Positions 53,073-64,000 of a stretch of DNA of 64,000 bases are shown here, in pieces. The stretch comes from Pleurodeles waltl (taxonomy: Eukaryota; Chordata; Amphibia; Caudata; Salamandridae), in contig NC_090439.1 of assembly GCF_031143425.1 (NCBI RefSeq), forward strand, positions 349,178,027 to 349,242,026, in the 5' to 3' direction. Under the pieces are notes generated by a model. It searched no databases, had not been told where the DNA came from, and was given only the letters and a program-made list of their open reading frames with translations. The translations under genes were made by a program, and so were the position numbers. Numbering within the stretch: the first letter of the stretch is position 1; the number at the start of each line of letters is the position of its first letter.

Positions 53073-55669
53073 TGTAGGAAATTGGCTCTGTATGCACTAT
53101 TTCAAAGTAAGGAATAGTATGCACAGAGTCCAAGGGTTCCCCTTAGAGGTAAGATAGTGGCAAAAAGAGATAATACTAATGCTCTATTTTGTGGTAGTGT
53201 GGTCGAACAGTAGGCTTATCAAAGGAGTAGTGTTAAGCATTTGTTGTACACACACAGGCAATAAATGAGGAACACACACTCAGAGACAATTCCAGGCCAA
53301 TAGGTTTTTGTATAGAAAAATATATTTTCTTAGTTTATTTTAAGAACCACAGGTTCAAATTTTACATGTAATACTTCAAATGAAAGGTATTGCAGGTAGG
53401 TACTTTAGGAACTTTGAATAATCAAAATAGCATACACAGTTTTCATATAAATCACATATAGCTATTTTAAAACTAGACAGTGCAATTTTCAATAGTTCCT
53501 GGGGGGAGTAAGAGTTTGTTAGTTTTTGCAGGTAAGTAAACCACCTACGGGGTTCAAGTTTGGGTCCAAGGTAGCCCACTGTTGGGGGTTCAGAGCAACC
53601 CCAAAGATACCACACCAGCAGCTCAGGGACGGTCAGGTGCAGAGGTCAAAGTGGTGCCCAAAACACATAGGCTTCAATGGAGAAGGGGGTGCCCCGGTTC
53701 CAGTCTGCCAGCAGGTAAGTACCTGCGTCTTCGGAGGGCAGACAAGGGGGGTTTTGTAGGGCACTGGGGGGGACACAAGTCAGCACAGAAAGTACACCCT
53801 CAGCAGCACGGGGGCGGCCGGGTGCAGTGTGCAAACACGCGTCAGGTTTTCAATAGGTTTCAATGGGAGACCAAGGGGTCTCTTCAGCGATGCAGACAGG
53901 CAAGGGGGGGGCTCCTCGGGGTAGCCACCACCTGGGCAAGGGAGAGGGCCTCCTGGGGGTCACTCCTGCACTGGAGTTCGGATCCTTCAGGTCCTGGGGG
54001 CTGCGGGTGTAGAGTCTTTACCAGGTGTCGGGATCTGAGAAGCAGGCAGTCGCGGTCAGGGGGAGCCTCGGGATTCACTGTGCAGGCTTCGCTGTGGGGG
54101 CTCAGGGGGGCAACTCTGGCTACTCACGTTCTCGCAGTCGCCGGGGAGTCCTCCCTGAAGTGATTGTTCTCCACAAGTCGAGCCGACGGGAAACGCAAGT
54201 TGTTTTAAGGTTGCTCCTTTGTAACAAAGTTGCAGTCTTGGGTGAACAGGGCTGCTGTTCTCGGGAGTTCTTGGTCCTTCTAGAGCAGGGCAGTCCTCTG
54301 AGGATTCAGAGGTCTCTGGTCCCTGGGGAAAGCGTCGCTGGAGCAGTGTCTTTAGAAGTGGGGAGACAGGCCAGTAGAGCTGGGGCCAAAGCAGTTGGTG
54401 TCTCCGTCTTCTCTGCAGGGTTTTTCAGCTTAGCAGTCCTCTTCTTCTTAGGTTGCAGGAATCTAGTTTCCTAGGTTCTGGGGAGCCCCTAAATACAGAA
54501 TTTAGGGGTGTGTTTAGGTCTGGGAGGGCAGTAGCCAATGGCTACTAGCCGTGAGGGTGGCTACACCCTCTTTGTGCCTCCTCCCAAGGGGAGGGGGTCA
54601 CATTCCTATACCTATTGAGTCACCTCAGCTCAGGTTGCCTTAGGGGCTGTCCTGACTGGCTACTGACTCCTCCTTGTTTTTCTCATTATCTCCTCCGGCC
54701 TTGCCACCAAAAGTGGGGCTGTGGCCGGAGGGGGCGGGCAACTCCACTAGCTGGAATGCCCTGGGGTGCTGTAACAAAGGGGGTGAGCTTTTGAGGCTCA
54801 CCGCCAGGTGTTACAGTTCCTGCAAGGGGGAGGAGATAAGCATCTCCACCCAGTACAGGCTTTGTTACTAGCCACAGAGTGACAAAGGCACTCTCCCCAT
54901 GTGGCCAGCAACATGTCTCGAGTGTGGCAGGCTGTTAAAAGCAGTCAGCCTACACGGGTAGTTGGTTAAGGTTTCAGGGGACACCTCTAAGGTGCCCTCT
55001 GGGATATATGCTACAATAAAATGTACACTGGCATCAGTGTGCATTTATTGTGCTGAGAAGTTTGATACCAAACGTCACAGTTTTCAGTGTAGCCATTATG
55101 GTGCTGTGGAGTTCGTGCATGACAGACTCCCAGACCATATACTCTTATGGCTACCTTGCACTTACAATGTCTAAGGTTTTGCTTAGACACTGTAGGGGCA
55201 CAGTGCCAATGCACTGGTGCCCTCACCTATGGTATAGAGCACCCTGCCTTAGGGCTGTAAGGCCTGCTAGAGGGGTGACTTATCTATACTGCATAGGCAG
55301 TGTGAGGTTGGCATGGCACCCTGAGGGGAGTGCCATGTCGACTTACTTGTTTTGTCCTCACCAGCACACACAAGCTGGCAAGCAGTGTGTCTGTGCTGAG
55401 TGAGGGGTCCCCAGGGTGGCATAAGATATGCTGCAGCCCTTCGAGACCTTCCCTGGCATCAGGGCCCTTGGTACCAGGGGTAGCAGTTACAAGGGACTTA
55501 CCTGGATGCCAGGGTGTGCCAATTGTGGAAACAAAAGTACAGGTTAGGGAAAGAACACTGGTGCTGGGGCCTGGTTAGCAGGCCTCAGCACACTTTCAAA
55601 TCAAAACTTAGCATCAGCAAAGGCAAAAAGTCAGGGGGTAACCATGCCAAGGAGGCATTTCCTTATACA
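53073..55669 (-). repeat. 3' LTR of the old element (with internal deletions)
   Basis: TGTAGGAAATTGG at 53073 to CCTTATACA at about 55669, followed by a C-run polypurine tract interrupted by one A (CCCACCCCCC). It lacks about 46 bp and about 38 bp that the partner LTR keeps. Confidence 0.85.
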
Positions 55670-55699
55670 ACCCACCCCCCAAACGAAAGAGGATGAGAC

Positions 55700-58600
55700 T
55701 AACCTTTCCCAAGAGAGTCTTAATTTTCTAAGTGGAAGAACCTGGAAAGGCCATCTGCATTGGCATGGGCAGTCCCAGGTCTGTGTTCCACTATAAAGTC
55801 CATTTCCTGTAGGGAGATGGACCACCTCAACAGTTTTGGAATTTCACCTTTCATTTGCATCAGCCATCTGAGAGGTCTGTGGTCAGTTTGAACTGCAAAG
55901 TGAGTACCAAAGAGGTATGGTCTCAGCTTCTTCAGGGACCAAACCACAGCAAAGGCCTCCCTCTCAATGGCACTCCAACTCTGCTCCCTGGGGAGTAACC
56001 TCCTGCTAATGAAAGCAACAGGCTGGTCAAGGCCATCTTCATTTGTTTGCCCCTATCCCATGTTCAGAGGAATCTGTCTGTACAATGAACTGCTTGGAGT
56101 AATCTGGAGCTTTTAGAACTGGTGCTGTGCACATTGCTTGTTTCAGGGTGTCAAAGGCCTGTTGGCATTCTACAGTCCTGTTTACCTTCTTGGGCATTTT
56201 CTTGGAGGTATGTTCTGTGAGGGCTGTCACTATGGATCCATATCCCTTCACAAACCTCCTGGGGTACCCAGTCAAGCCAAGGAATGCCCTGACTTGAGTC
56301 TGGGTTTTTGGAGCCGCCCAGTCCAGAATAGTCTGGATCTTAGGCTGGAGTGGCTGAACTTGGCCTCCACCTACAAGGTGTCCCAAGTAAACCACAGTTC
56401 CCTGCCCTATCTGGCATTTGGATGCCTTGATAGAGAGGCCTGCTGATTGCAGAGCCTTCAAAACCTTCTTCAGGTGGACAAGGTGATCCTGCCAGCTTGA
56501 GCTAAAGACAGAAATATCGTCAAGATAAGCTGCACTAAAGGACTCCAAGCCAGCAAGGACTTGATTCACCAACCTTTGGAAGGTGGCAGGGGCATTCTTT
56601 AAACCAAAGGGCATAACAGTAAACTGATAATGCCCATCAGGTGTGGAGAATGCTGTATTTTCTTTTGCTCCTGGTGCCATTTTGATTTGCCAGTACCCTG
56701 CTGTTAAGTCAAAGGTACTTAAGAATTTGGCAGCACCTAATTTATCAATCAGTTCATCAGCCCTTGGAATGGGATGGGCATCTGTCTTGGTGACAGAATT
56801 AAGTCCTCTTTAATCCACACAAAACCTCATCTCTCTTTTTCCATCTTTGGTGTGAGGTTTGGGGACTAAGACCACTAGGCTAGCCCAGGGGCTGTCAGAG
56901 TGCTCAATGACTCCCAATTCCAGCATCTTGTGGACTTCCACCTTGATGCTTTCCTTAACTTGGTCAGACTGTCTGAATATTTTGTTTTTGACAGGCATGC
57001 TGTCTCCTGTGTCCACATCATGGGTACACAGGTGTGTCTGACCAGGGGTTAGGGAAAAGAGCTCAGCAAACTGTTGCAGGACGTTCCTACAATCAGATTG
57101 CTGTTGGCTAGAGAGGGTGTCTGAGTAGATCACTCCATCAACTGAGCCATCTTTAGGGTTTGTGGAGAGGAGATCAGGGAGAGGTTCACTCTCAGCTTCC
57201 TGGTCCTCATCTGTTACCATCAACAGATTCACATCAGCCCTGTCATGGAAGAGCTTAAGGCGGTTCACATGGATCACCCTCTTGGGGCTCCTGTTAGTGC
57301 CTAGGTCCACCAGGTAGGTGACCTGACTCTTCTTTTCTAGCACTGGGTAAGGGCCACTCCATTTGTCCTGAAGTGCCCTGGGAGCCACAGGCTCCAGAAC
57401 CCAGACTTTCTGCCCTGGTTGAAATTCAACCATTGCAGCCTTTTGGTCATACCAAAACTTCTGGAGCTGTTGGCTGGCCTCAAGGTTTTTACTTGCCTTT
57501 TCCATGTACTCTGCCATCCTTGAACGTAGGCCAAGTACATAGTCCACTATATCTTGCTTAGGCTCATGAAGAGGTCTTTCCCAGCCTTCTTTCACAAGAG
57601 CTAGTGGTCCCCTTACAGGGTGGCCAAACAGAAGTTCAAAGGGTGAGAACCCTACTCCCTTCTGAGGCACCTCTCTGTAAGCGAAAAGCAAATATGGCAA
57701 GAGGACATCCCATCTCCTTTTGAGTTTTTCAGGGAGCTCCATGATCATGCCTTTTAATGTCTTGTTGAATCTCTCAACAAGGCCATTAGTTTGTGGATGG
57801 TATGGTGTAGTGAATTTATAAGTCACTCCACACTCATTTCACATGTGTTTCAGGTATGCTGACATGAAGTTGGTACCTCTGTCAGACACCACCTCCTTAG
57901 GAAAACCCACTCTGGTAAAAATACCAATGAGGACCTTGGCTACTGCAGGGGCAGTAGTCGACCTAAGGGGAATAGCTTCAGGGTATCTAGTAGCATGATC
58001 CACTCCTACTAGTATGTACATGTTCCCTGAGGCTGTGGGAGGTTCAAGTGGACCCACTATGTCCACACCCACTCTTTCAAAGTGGACCCCCACCACTGGA
58101 AGTGGAATGAGGGGGGCCTTTGGGTGTCCACCTGTCTTACCACTGGCTTGACAGGTGGTACAGGAGACACAAAACTCCTTGACCTTCTGGGACATGCTGG
58201 GCCAATAGAAGTGGTTGACTAGTCTCTCCCACGTCTTGGTTTGTCCGAAATGCCTAGCAAGAGGAATATCATGGGCTAAGGTCAGTATGAACTCCCTAAA
58301 CTCCTGAGGCACTACCACTCTCCTAGTGGCACCAGGTTTGGGATCTCTTGCCTCAGTGTAAAGGAGTCCATCTTCCCAATAGACCCTATGTGTTCCAGTT
58401 TTCTTGCCATTGGACTCTTCAGCAGCTTGCTGCCTAAGGCCTTCAAGAGAGGGACAGGTTTCTTGCCCCTTACACAACTGCTCCCTTGAGGGTCCCCCTG
58501 GGCCTAAGAGCTCAACCTGATAAGGTTCTAACTCCAGAGGCTCAGTTCCCTCAGAGGGCAGAACTTCTTCTTGGGAAGAGAGGTTCTCTTTGTGTTGTTG

Positions 58601-60468
58601 TGTTGCAGCTGGTTTCCCAGTTGTCTTTCCTTTTCTCTTGGTAGGCTGGGCCCTTTTTCCAGGCTCCAACTCTACTTTTTCACCCTGAGCCTTGCACTGT
58701 GCCCTTGTCTTGACACACACCAGTTCAGGGATACCCAGCATGGCTGCATGGGTTTTCAGTTCTACCTCAGCCCATGCTGAGGACTCCAGGTCATTTCCAA
58801 GCAAACAGTCTACTGGGATATTTGAGGAGACCACCACCTGTTTCAGGCCATTGACCCTCTCCCCACTCTAAAGTTACCATAGCCATGGGATGTACTTAAG
58901 TCTGATTGTCAGCGTTGGTGACTGGATAAGTTTGTCCAGCCAGGTATTGACCAGGGGAAACCAGTTTCTCTGTCACCATGGTGACACTGGCACCTGTATC
59001 CCTCAGGCCTTCTTTACTTGTCCCATTAATTAAGAGCTGCTGCCTGTATTTTTGCATGTTAGTAGGCCAGGCAGCCAGTGTGGCTAAATCCACCCCACCC
59101 TCAGAGACTAATGTAGCTTCAGTGTGACACCTGATTTGCTCTGGGCACACTGTTTATCCCACTTGGAGACTAGCCATTCCAGTGTTAGCTGGAGTGGAGT
59201 TAGAAGTGGTACTTTTCTTGGGACAGGCCATGTCTCCAGTTTGGTGTCCAGGCTGATTACAGCTACGACACCAGGCCTTTTTGGGATCAAAGTTTTTACC
59301 CTTGTACCCAAAATTGTTTTGTGAAGAGGCTCGGGCCCACCCTCCTGTGCAGGTTTTTGGGGGCCTGTAGAAGACTCTTTACTATTTTTGTTTTTGGATG
59401 TCTCAACACTCTTCCCCTGGGGAGGCTTTGTGACCCCTTTCTCTTGGTCACCCCCTGTGGAAGTCTTGGTCACCCTAGTCTTGACCCAATGGTCCGCCTT
59501 CTTTCCCAATTCTTGGGGAGAAATTGGTCCTAGGTCTACCAGATGCTGATGCAGTTTATCATTTGAACAATTACTTAATAGGTGTTCCTTCACAAATAAA
59601 TTGTACAGCCCATCATAATCATTTACACCACTGCCTTGAATCCAACCATCCAGTGTTTTCACTGAGTAGTCCACAAAATCAACCCAGGTCTGGCTCGAGG
59701 TTTTTTGAGCCCCCCTGAATCTAATTCTATACTACTCAGTGGAGAATCCAAAGCCCTCAATCAGGGTTCCCTTCATGAGGTCATAAGATTCTGCATCTTT
59801 TCCAGAGAGTGTGAGGAGTCTATCCCTACACTTTCCAGTGAACATTTCCCAAAGGAGAGCACCCCAGTGAGATCTGTTCACTTTTCTGGTTGCACAAGCC
59901 CTCTCAAAAGCTTTGAACCATTTGGTGATGTCATCACCATCTTCATATTTAGTTACAATCCCTTTAGGGATATTCAACATGTCAGGAGAATCTCTGACCC
60001 TATCTATGTTGCTGCCACCATGGATGGGACCAAAACCCATCTCTTGTCTTTCCCTTTCTATGACTAGGAGCTGTCTCTCTAAAGCCAATCTTTTGGCCAT
60101 CCTGGCTAACAGGAGGTCATCTTCATTGAGGCTCTCCTCAAAGATTACAGAGGTGCTGGACCCTCCTGTGAGGGAAGCAGCATCTCTGACTATTATAGTT
60201 GGAGACAGGGCTTGAGGGGCCCTGATCTCCCTAATTAGGACTGGAGGGGCGGAAGTCTCCTCCAAGTCACTAACTTCATCCTCTGGGAGGTCATCCTTAG
60301 AGGGGTTGGCTTTCTCAAACTCTGCCAGCAGCTCCTGGAGCTGTAGTTTGGAAGGTCTTAGGCCAACTGGTATTTTCTTTATTTTGCAGAGAGACCTTAG
60401 CAATTCATCTTAAGGTGGAGGTAAGGGGTGATGTTGAGTTCCATCACATTCTCTTCTGCACTAGACAT
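55700..60468 (-). pseudogene. Decayed Gag-Pol of the old element
   Basis: The same order as the intact copy, now in pieces (minus strand, from Gag ATG at 60468). A 1-nt loss occurs just after the start (about 60405). Gag/SCAN-like part: 60403-59732, then a stop. Capsid end and knuckle: 59674 to about 59150. Protease DTGA: 59150-58896. Integrase: 58837-57839, ended by a Trp-to-stop change before its second half. Integrase end, GPY and RT N-terminus: 57826-56810, stop. RT core (YLDD as YLDDISVF): 56680-56039, with a deletion at the start of RNase H. RNase H end: 55947-55720. At least eight lesions are visible. The domains still recognisable show that the integrase-first order predates the young copies. 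Confidence 0.9.
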
Positions 60469-60470
60469 TA

Positions 60471-61024
60471 TGGCCCTCATTCTAACCCTGGCGGTGTAAC
60501 ACCGTCAGGGCAGAGGGCAGAGGAAGCACCGCCAACAGGCTGGCGGTGCTTCCAGGGCCATTCTGACCGCGGCGGTAACGCCGCGGTCAGAAAAGGGGAA
60601 CCTGCGTTTCCCGACGGTTTTCCCCTGGCCCAGGGAATCCCCATGGCGGCGCTGTAAGCAGCGCCGCCATGGGGATTCCGACCCCCTTACCGCCAGCCTG
60701 TTCCTGGCGGTTTTCACCGGCAGGAATAGGCTGGCGGTAACGGGTGTCGTGCCCGAGGCATGGGCAGTGCAGGGGCCCCCTAACAGGGCCCCACCATGAT
60801 TTTCACTGTCTGCTGAGCAGACAGTGAAAATCGCGACGGGTGCCACTGCACCCGTCGCACCCCTGCAACTCCGCCGGCTCCATTCGGAGCCGGCATCCTC
60901 GTTGCAGGGGCATTTCCGCTGGGCCGGCGGGCGCTCTTTTGGAGAGCGCCCGCCGGCCCAGCGGAAATGTATGAATGGCCGCCGCGGTCTTTTGACCGCG
61001 GTGCGGTCATTTGTCGGCGGGACC
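60471..61024. mobile_element. GC-rich insertion built of about eleven consecutive hairpins
   Basis: It starts TGGCCCTCATTCTAACCC directly after the Gag ATG of the old element, ends GTCGGCGGGACC, and is flanked by TA on both sides. About 26 bp of leader (compare 27871-27897) are missing at the site. It contains near-contiguous perfect or near-perfect inverted repeats: 60486-60510, 60522-60553 (13-bp stem), 60561-60592 (14 bp), 60634-60679 (20 bp), 60687-60740, 60772-60792, 60798-60832 (16 bp), 60833-60858 (11 bp), 60860-60910, 60911-60969 (27 bp) and 60982-61001. No ORF of note and no clear terminal inverted repeat. It resembles the palindrome-rich nonautonomous DNA elements common in newts; class assignment is inference. 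Confidence 0.75.
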
Positions 61025-61226
61025 TAAGAATCTAAAACTATTTCTAGAACTTAATTCAAACTTTCACAAAACTTTTAAACTCTAAAAGAAATGCTAACAG
61101 GGACTAGCACAGGCCCTAGCAGGACTTTTAAGAATTTTGAAAAATAGTTCAAATTGCAATAATCTATTTCTAATTGTCGTGTGATCAGGTATTGGCTGAG
61201 TAGTCCAGCAAATGCAAAGTCTTGTA

Positions 61227-61245
61227 CCCCACCGCTGATCCACCA
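61227..61245 (-). other. Primer-binding site of the old element
   Basis: The minus strand reads TGGTGGATCAGCGGTGGGG after the 5' LTR. The AT insertion is therefore already present in this old copy. Confidence 0.7.
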
Positions 61246-61246
61246 A

Positions 61247-63930
61247 TGTAGGAAGTTGGCTCTGTACGCACTATTTCAAAGTAAGGAATAGTATGCACAG
61301 AGTCCAAGGGTTCCCCTTAGAGGTAAGATAGTGGTAAAAAGAGATAATACTAATGCTCTATTTTGTGGTAGTGTGGCCGAGCAGTAGGCTTATCAAAGGA
61401 GTAGTTTTAAGCATTTGTTGTACACACACAGGCAATAAATGAGGAACACACACTCAGAGACAATTCCAGGCCAATAGGTTTTTGTATAGAAAAATATATT
61501 TTCTTAGTTTATTTTAAGAACCACAGGTTCAAATTCTACATGTAATACTTTGCATGAAAGGTATTGCAGGCAAGTACTTTAGGAACTTTGAATAATCACA
61601 ATAGCATATATACTTTTCAAATAAAACACATATAGCTATTTTAAAACTAGACACAGTGCAATTAACACAGTTCCTAGGGGAGGTAAGTAATTGTTAGTTC
61701 TTGTAGGTAAGTAAACCACCTACGGGGTTCAAGTTTGGGTCCAAGGTAGCCCACCGTTGGGGGTTCAGAGCAACCCCAAAGTTACCACACCAGCAGCTCA
61801 GGGCCGGTCAGGTGCAGAGGTCAAAGTAGTGCCCAAAACGCATAGGCTTCAATGGAGAAGGGGGTGCCCCGGTTCCAGTCTGCCAGCAGGTAAGTACCTG
61901 CGTCTTCGGAGGGCAGACCAGGGGGGGTTTACTAGGGCACCTAGGGGGACACAAGTCAGCACAGAAAGTACACCCTCAGCAGCACGGAGGCAGCCGGGTG
62001 CAGTGTGCAAACACGCGTCGTGTTTTCAATAGGTTTCAATGGGAGACCAAGGGTTCTCTTCAGCGATGCAGGCAGGCAAGGGGGGGCTCCTCGGGGTAGC
62101 CTCCGCCTGGGCAAGGGAGTGGGCCTCCTGGGGGTCACTCCTGCACTGGAGTTCGGATCCTTCAGGTCCTGGGGGCTGCGGGTGCAGAGTCTTTACCAGG
62201 CGTCGGGATCTGAGGAGCAGGCAGTCGCGGTCAGGGGGAGCCTCTGGATTCCCTCTGCAGGCGTCGCTGTGGGGGCTCAGGGGGGGGCAACTCTGGCTAC
62301 TCACGGTCTCGCAGTCGCCGGGGAGTCCTCCCTGAAGTGATTGTTCTCCACAAGTCGAGCCGGGGGCGTCGGGTGCAGAGTAGCAAGTCTCACGCTTCCG
62401 GCGGGAAACGCAAGTTGTTTTAAGGTTGCTCCTTTGTAACAAAGTTGCAGTCTTGGGTGAACAGGGCCGCCGTCCTCAGGAGTTCTTGGTCTTTCTAGAG
62501 CAGGGCAGTCCTCTGAGGATTCCGAGGTCGCTAGTCACTGGGGAAAGCGTTCCTTGAGCAGTGTCTTTAGAAGTGGGGAGACAGGCTGGTAGAGATGGGG
62601 CCAAAGCAGTTGGTGTCTCCGTCTTCTCTGCAGGATTTTTCAGCTTAGCAGTCCTCTTCTTCTTAGGTTGCAGGAATCTAGTTTCCTAGGTTCTGGGGAG
62701 CCCCTAAATACAGAATTTAGGGGTGTGTTTAGGTCTGGGAGGGCAGTAGCCAATGGCTACTAGCCCTGAGGGTTGCTACACCCTCTTTGTGCCTCCTCCC
62801 AAGGGGAGGGGGTCACATTCCTATCCCTATTGGGGGAATCCTCCATCCGCAAGATGGAGGATTTCTAAAAGTCAGAGTCACCTCAGCTCAGGTTGCCTTA
62901 GGGGCTGTCCTGACTGGCCAGTGACTCCTCCTTGTTTTTCTCATTATCTCCTCCGGCCTTGCCGCCAAGAGTGGGGCCGTGGCCGGAGGGGGCGGGCAAC
63001 TCCACTAGCTGGAATGCCCTGGGGTGCTGTAACAAAGGGGGTGAGCCTTTGAGGCTCACCGCCAGGTGTTACAGTTCCTGCAAGGGGGAGGTGATAAGCA
63101 TCTCCACCCAGTACAGGCTTTGTTACTAGCCACAGAGTGACAAAGGCACTCTCCCCATGTGGCCAGCAACATGTCTCGAGTGTGGCAGGCTGTTAAAATC
63201 CGTCAGCCTACACGGGTAGTTGGTTAAGGTTTCAGGGGGCACCTCTAAGGTGCCCTCTGGGGTGTATGCTACAATAAAATGTACACTGGCATCAGTGTGC
63301 ATTTATTGTGCTGAGAAGTTTGATACCAAACTTCATTTCACAGTTTTCAGTGTAGCCATTATGGTGCTGTGGAGTTCGTGCATGACAGACTCCCAGACCA
63401 TATACTCTTATGGCTACCCTGCACTTACAATGTTTAAGGTTTTGCTTAGACACTGTAGGGGCACAGTGCTCATGCACTGGTGCCCTCACCTATTGTATAG
63501 TGCACCCTGCCTTAGGGCTGTAAGGCCTGCTAGAGGGGTGACTTATCTATACTGCATAGGCAGTGTGAGGTTGGCATGGCACCCTGAGGGGAGTGCCATG
63601 TCGACTTACTCATTTTGTCCTCACCAGCACACACAAGCTGGCAAGCAGTGTGTCTGTGCTGAGAGAGGGGTCCCCAGGGTGGCATAAGATATGCTGCAGC
63701 CCTTCGAGACCTTCCCTGGCATCAGGGCCCTTGGTACCAGGGGTACCAGTTACAAGGGACTTACCTGGATGCCAGGGTGTGCCAATTGTGGAAACAAAAG
63801 TACAGGTTAGGGAAAGAACACTGGTGCTGGGGCCTGGTTAGCAGGCCTCAGCACACTTTCAAATCAAAACTTAGCATCAGCAAAGGCAAAAAGTCAGGGG
63901 GTAACCATGCCAAGGAGGCATTTCCTTACA
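61247..63930 (-). repeat. 5' LTR of the old element (2684 bp)
   Basis: TGTAGGAAGTTGG at 61247 to TTTCCTTACA at 63930. It keeps the AATCCTCCATC hairpin and the GGGCAC/GTGCCC form of the covarying hairpin (near 63452-63484). Confidence 0.92.
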
Positions 63931-63935
63931 ACTGT
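63931..63935. repeat. Target site duplication ACTGT, right copy (one mismatch)
   Basis: Partner of ACGGT at 53068-53072. The remaining 65 bp to the window end show no feature. Confidence 0.7.
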
Positions 63936-64000
63936 CTGAGCCATGACACTCTATATATAATAATGAATAGAGTAATTTACATTTGGTTGCCGGTGTTTTT

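Larger units (their letters stand above)
53073..63930 (-). mobile_element. Old full-length Gypsy element of the same family, decayed, minus strand
   Basis: LTRs 53073 to about 55669 and 61247-63930, primer site 61227-61245, leader and Gag-Pol, with a foreign GC-rich insertion at 60471-61024. The left LTR is about 90 bp shorter because of at least two deletions: near 54187 (about 38 bp) and near 54617, where the AATCCTCCATC hairpin is lost. Its terminus reads TTATACA instead of TTACA. The coding region has many stops and frameshifts. It is the oldest full-length member in the window and lies in the intron upstream of the 48-kb laminin exon. Confidence 0.9.

Noticed and set aside
60415..61027. 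Short open frames in the GC-rich insertion.
   Set aside because: They arise from GC-rich palindromes without stops and have no domain or codon pattern.
1..64000. tRNA, rRNA, CRISPR or bacterial-type operon features.
   Set aside because: None seen. The window is vertebrate intronic DNA dominated by LTR elements.

Overview
This window looks like part of a giant vertebrate genome, most likely a salamander and probably a newt (Salamandridae). Three things point there. Two phase-compatible exons of a vertebrate laminin chain lie on the minus strand. They are separated by a 47.65-kb intron made almost entirely of nested long-LTR Gypsy elements. One old element also carries a GC-rich, hairpin-dense insertion of a kind I associate with newt genomes. 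The species call is inference; the gene and repeat structures are read from the sequence.

Layout: laminin exon (271-377, minus); a solo LTR (1379-7066, plus) holding a truncated antisense family member (2279-5293); a tandem Gypsy array LTR-internal-LTR-internal-LTR (7193-46006, plus) flanked by one 5-bp target duplication; inside its second internal copy, two young full-length insertions (20377-30818 minus, 32673-42825 plus), each with a perfect 5-bp duplication; an old LTR relic (46790-47360); the upstream laminin exon (48029-48240, minus); a related-family LTR (49213-51549) and older relics (51550-52310); and an old decayed full-length member (53073-63930, minus) with the hairpin-rich insertion (60471-61024). 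Eleven LTRs of one family, each about 2.68 kb when intact, and their internal regions fill about 86% of the window.

The family is Ty3/Gypsy with the integrase encoded BEFORE reverse transcriptase and RNase H (Gmr1-like order). The order is Gag - protease - integrase - RT - RNase H in a single 1593-codon frame, with no env. The copy at 10142-14923 is the only unbroken frame. Its Gag has a SCAN-like capsid C-terminal segment and a zinc knuckle with unusual spacing. The primer-binding site matches the 3' end of tRNA-Leu exactly in one copy, but carries a 2-nt insertion in five others. The plus-strand primer is a pure G tract of variable length. The LTRs contain a hairpin whose stem shows compensatory changes between subfamilies.

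The order of events can be read from the nesting. The element at 53073 is old: its target duplication has a mismatch, its LTRs are deleted and its pol is full of stops. The tandem array is intermediate, with roughly a dozen differences between its outer LTRs by eye. The insertions at 20377 and 32673 are very young, with about three to four LTR-LTR differences each, yet both carry coding defects. No bacterial, CRISPR, rRNA or tRNA features are present.
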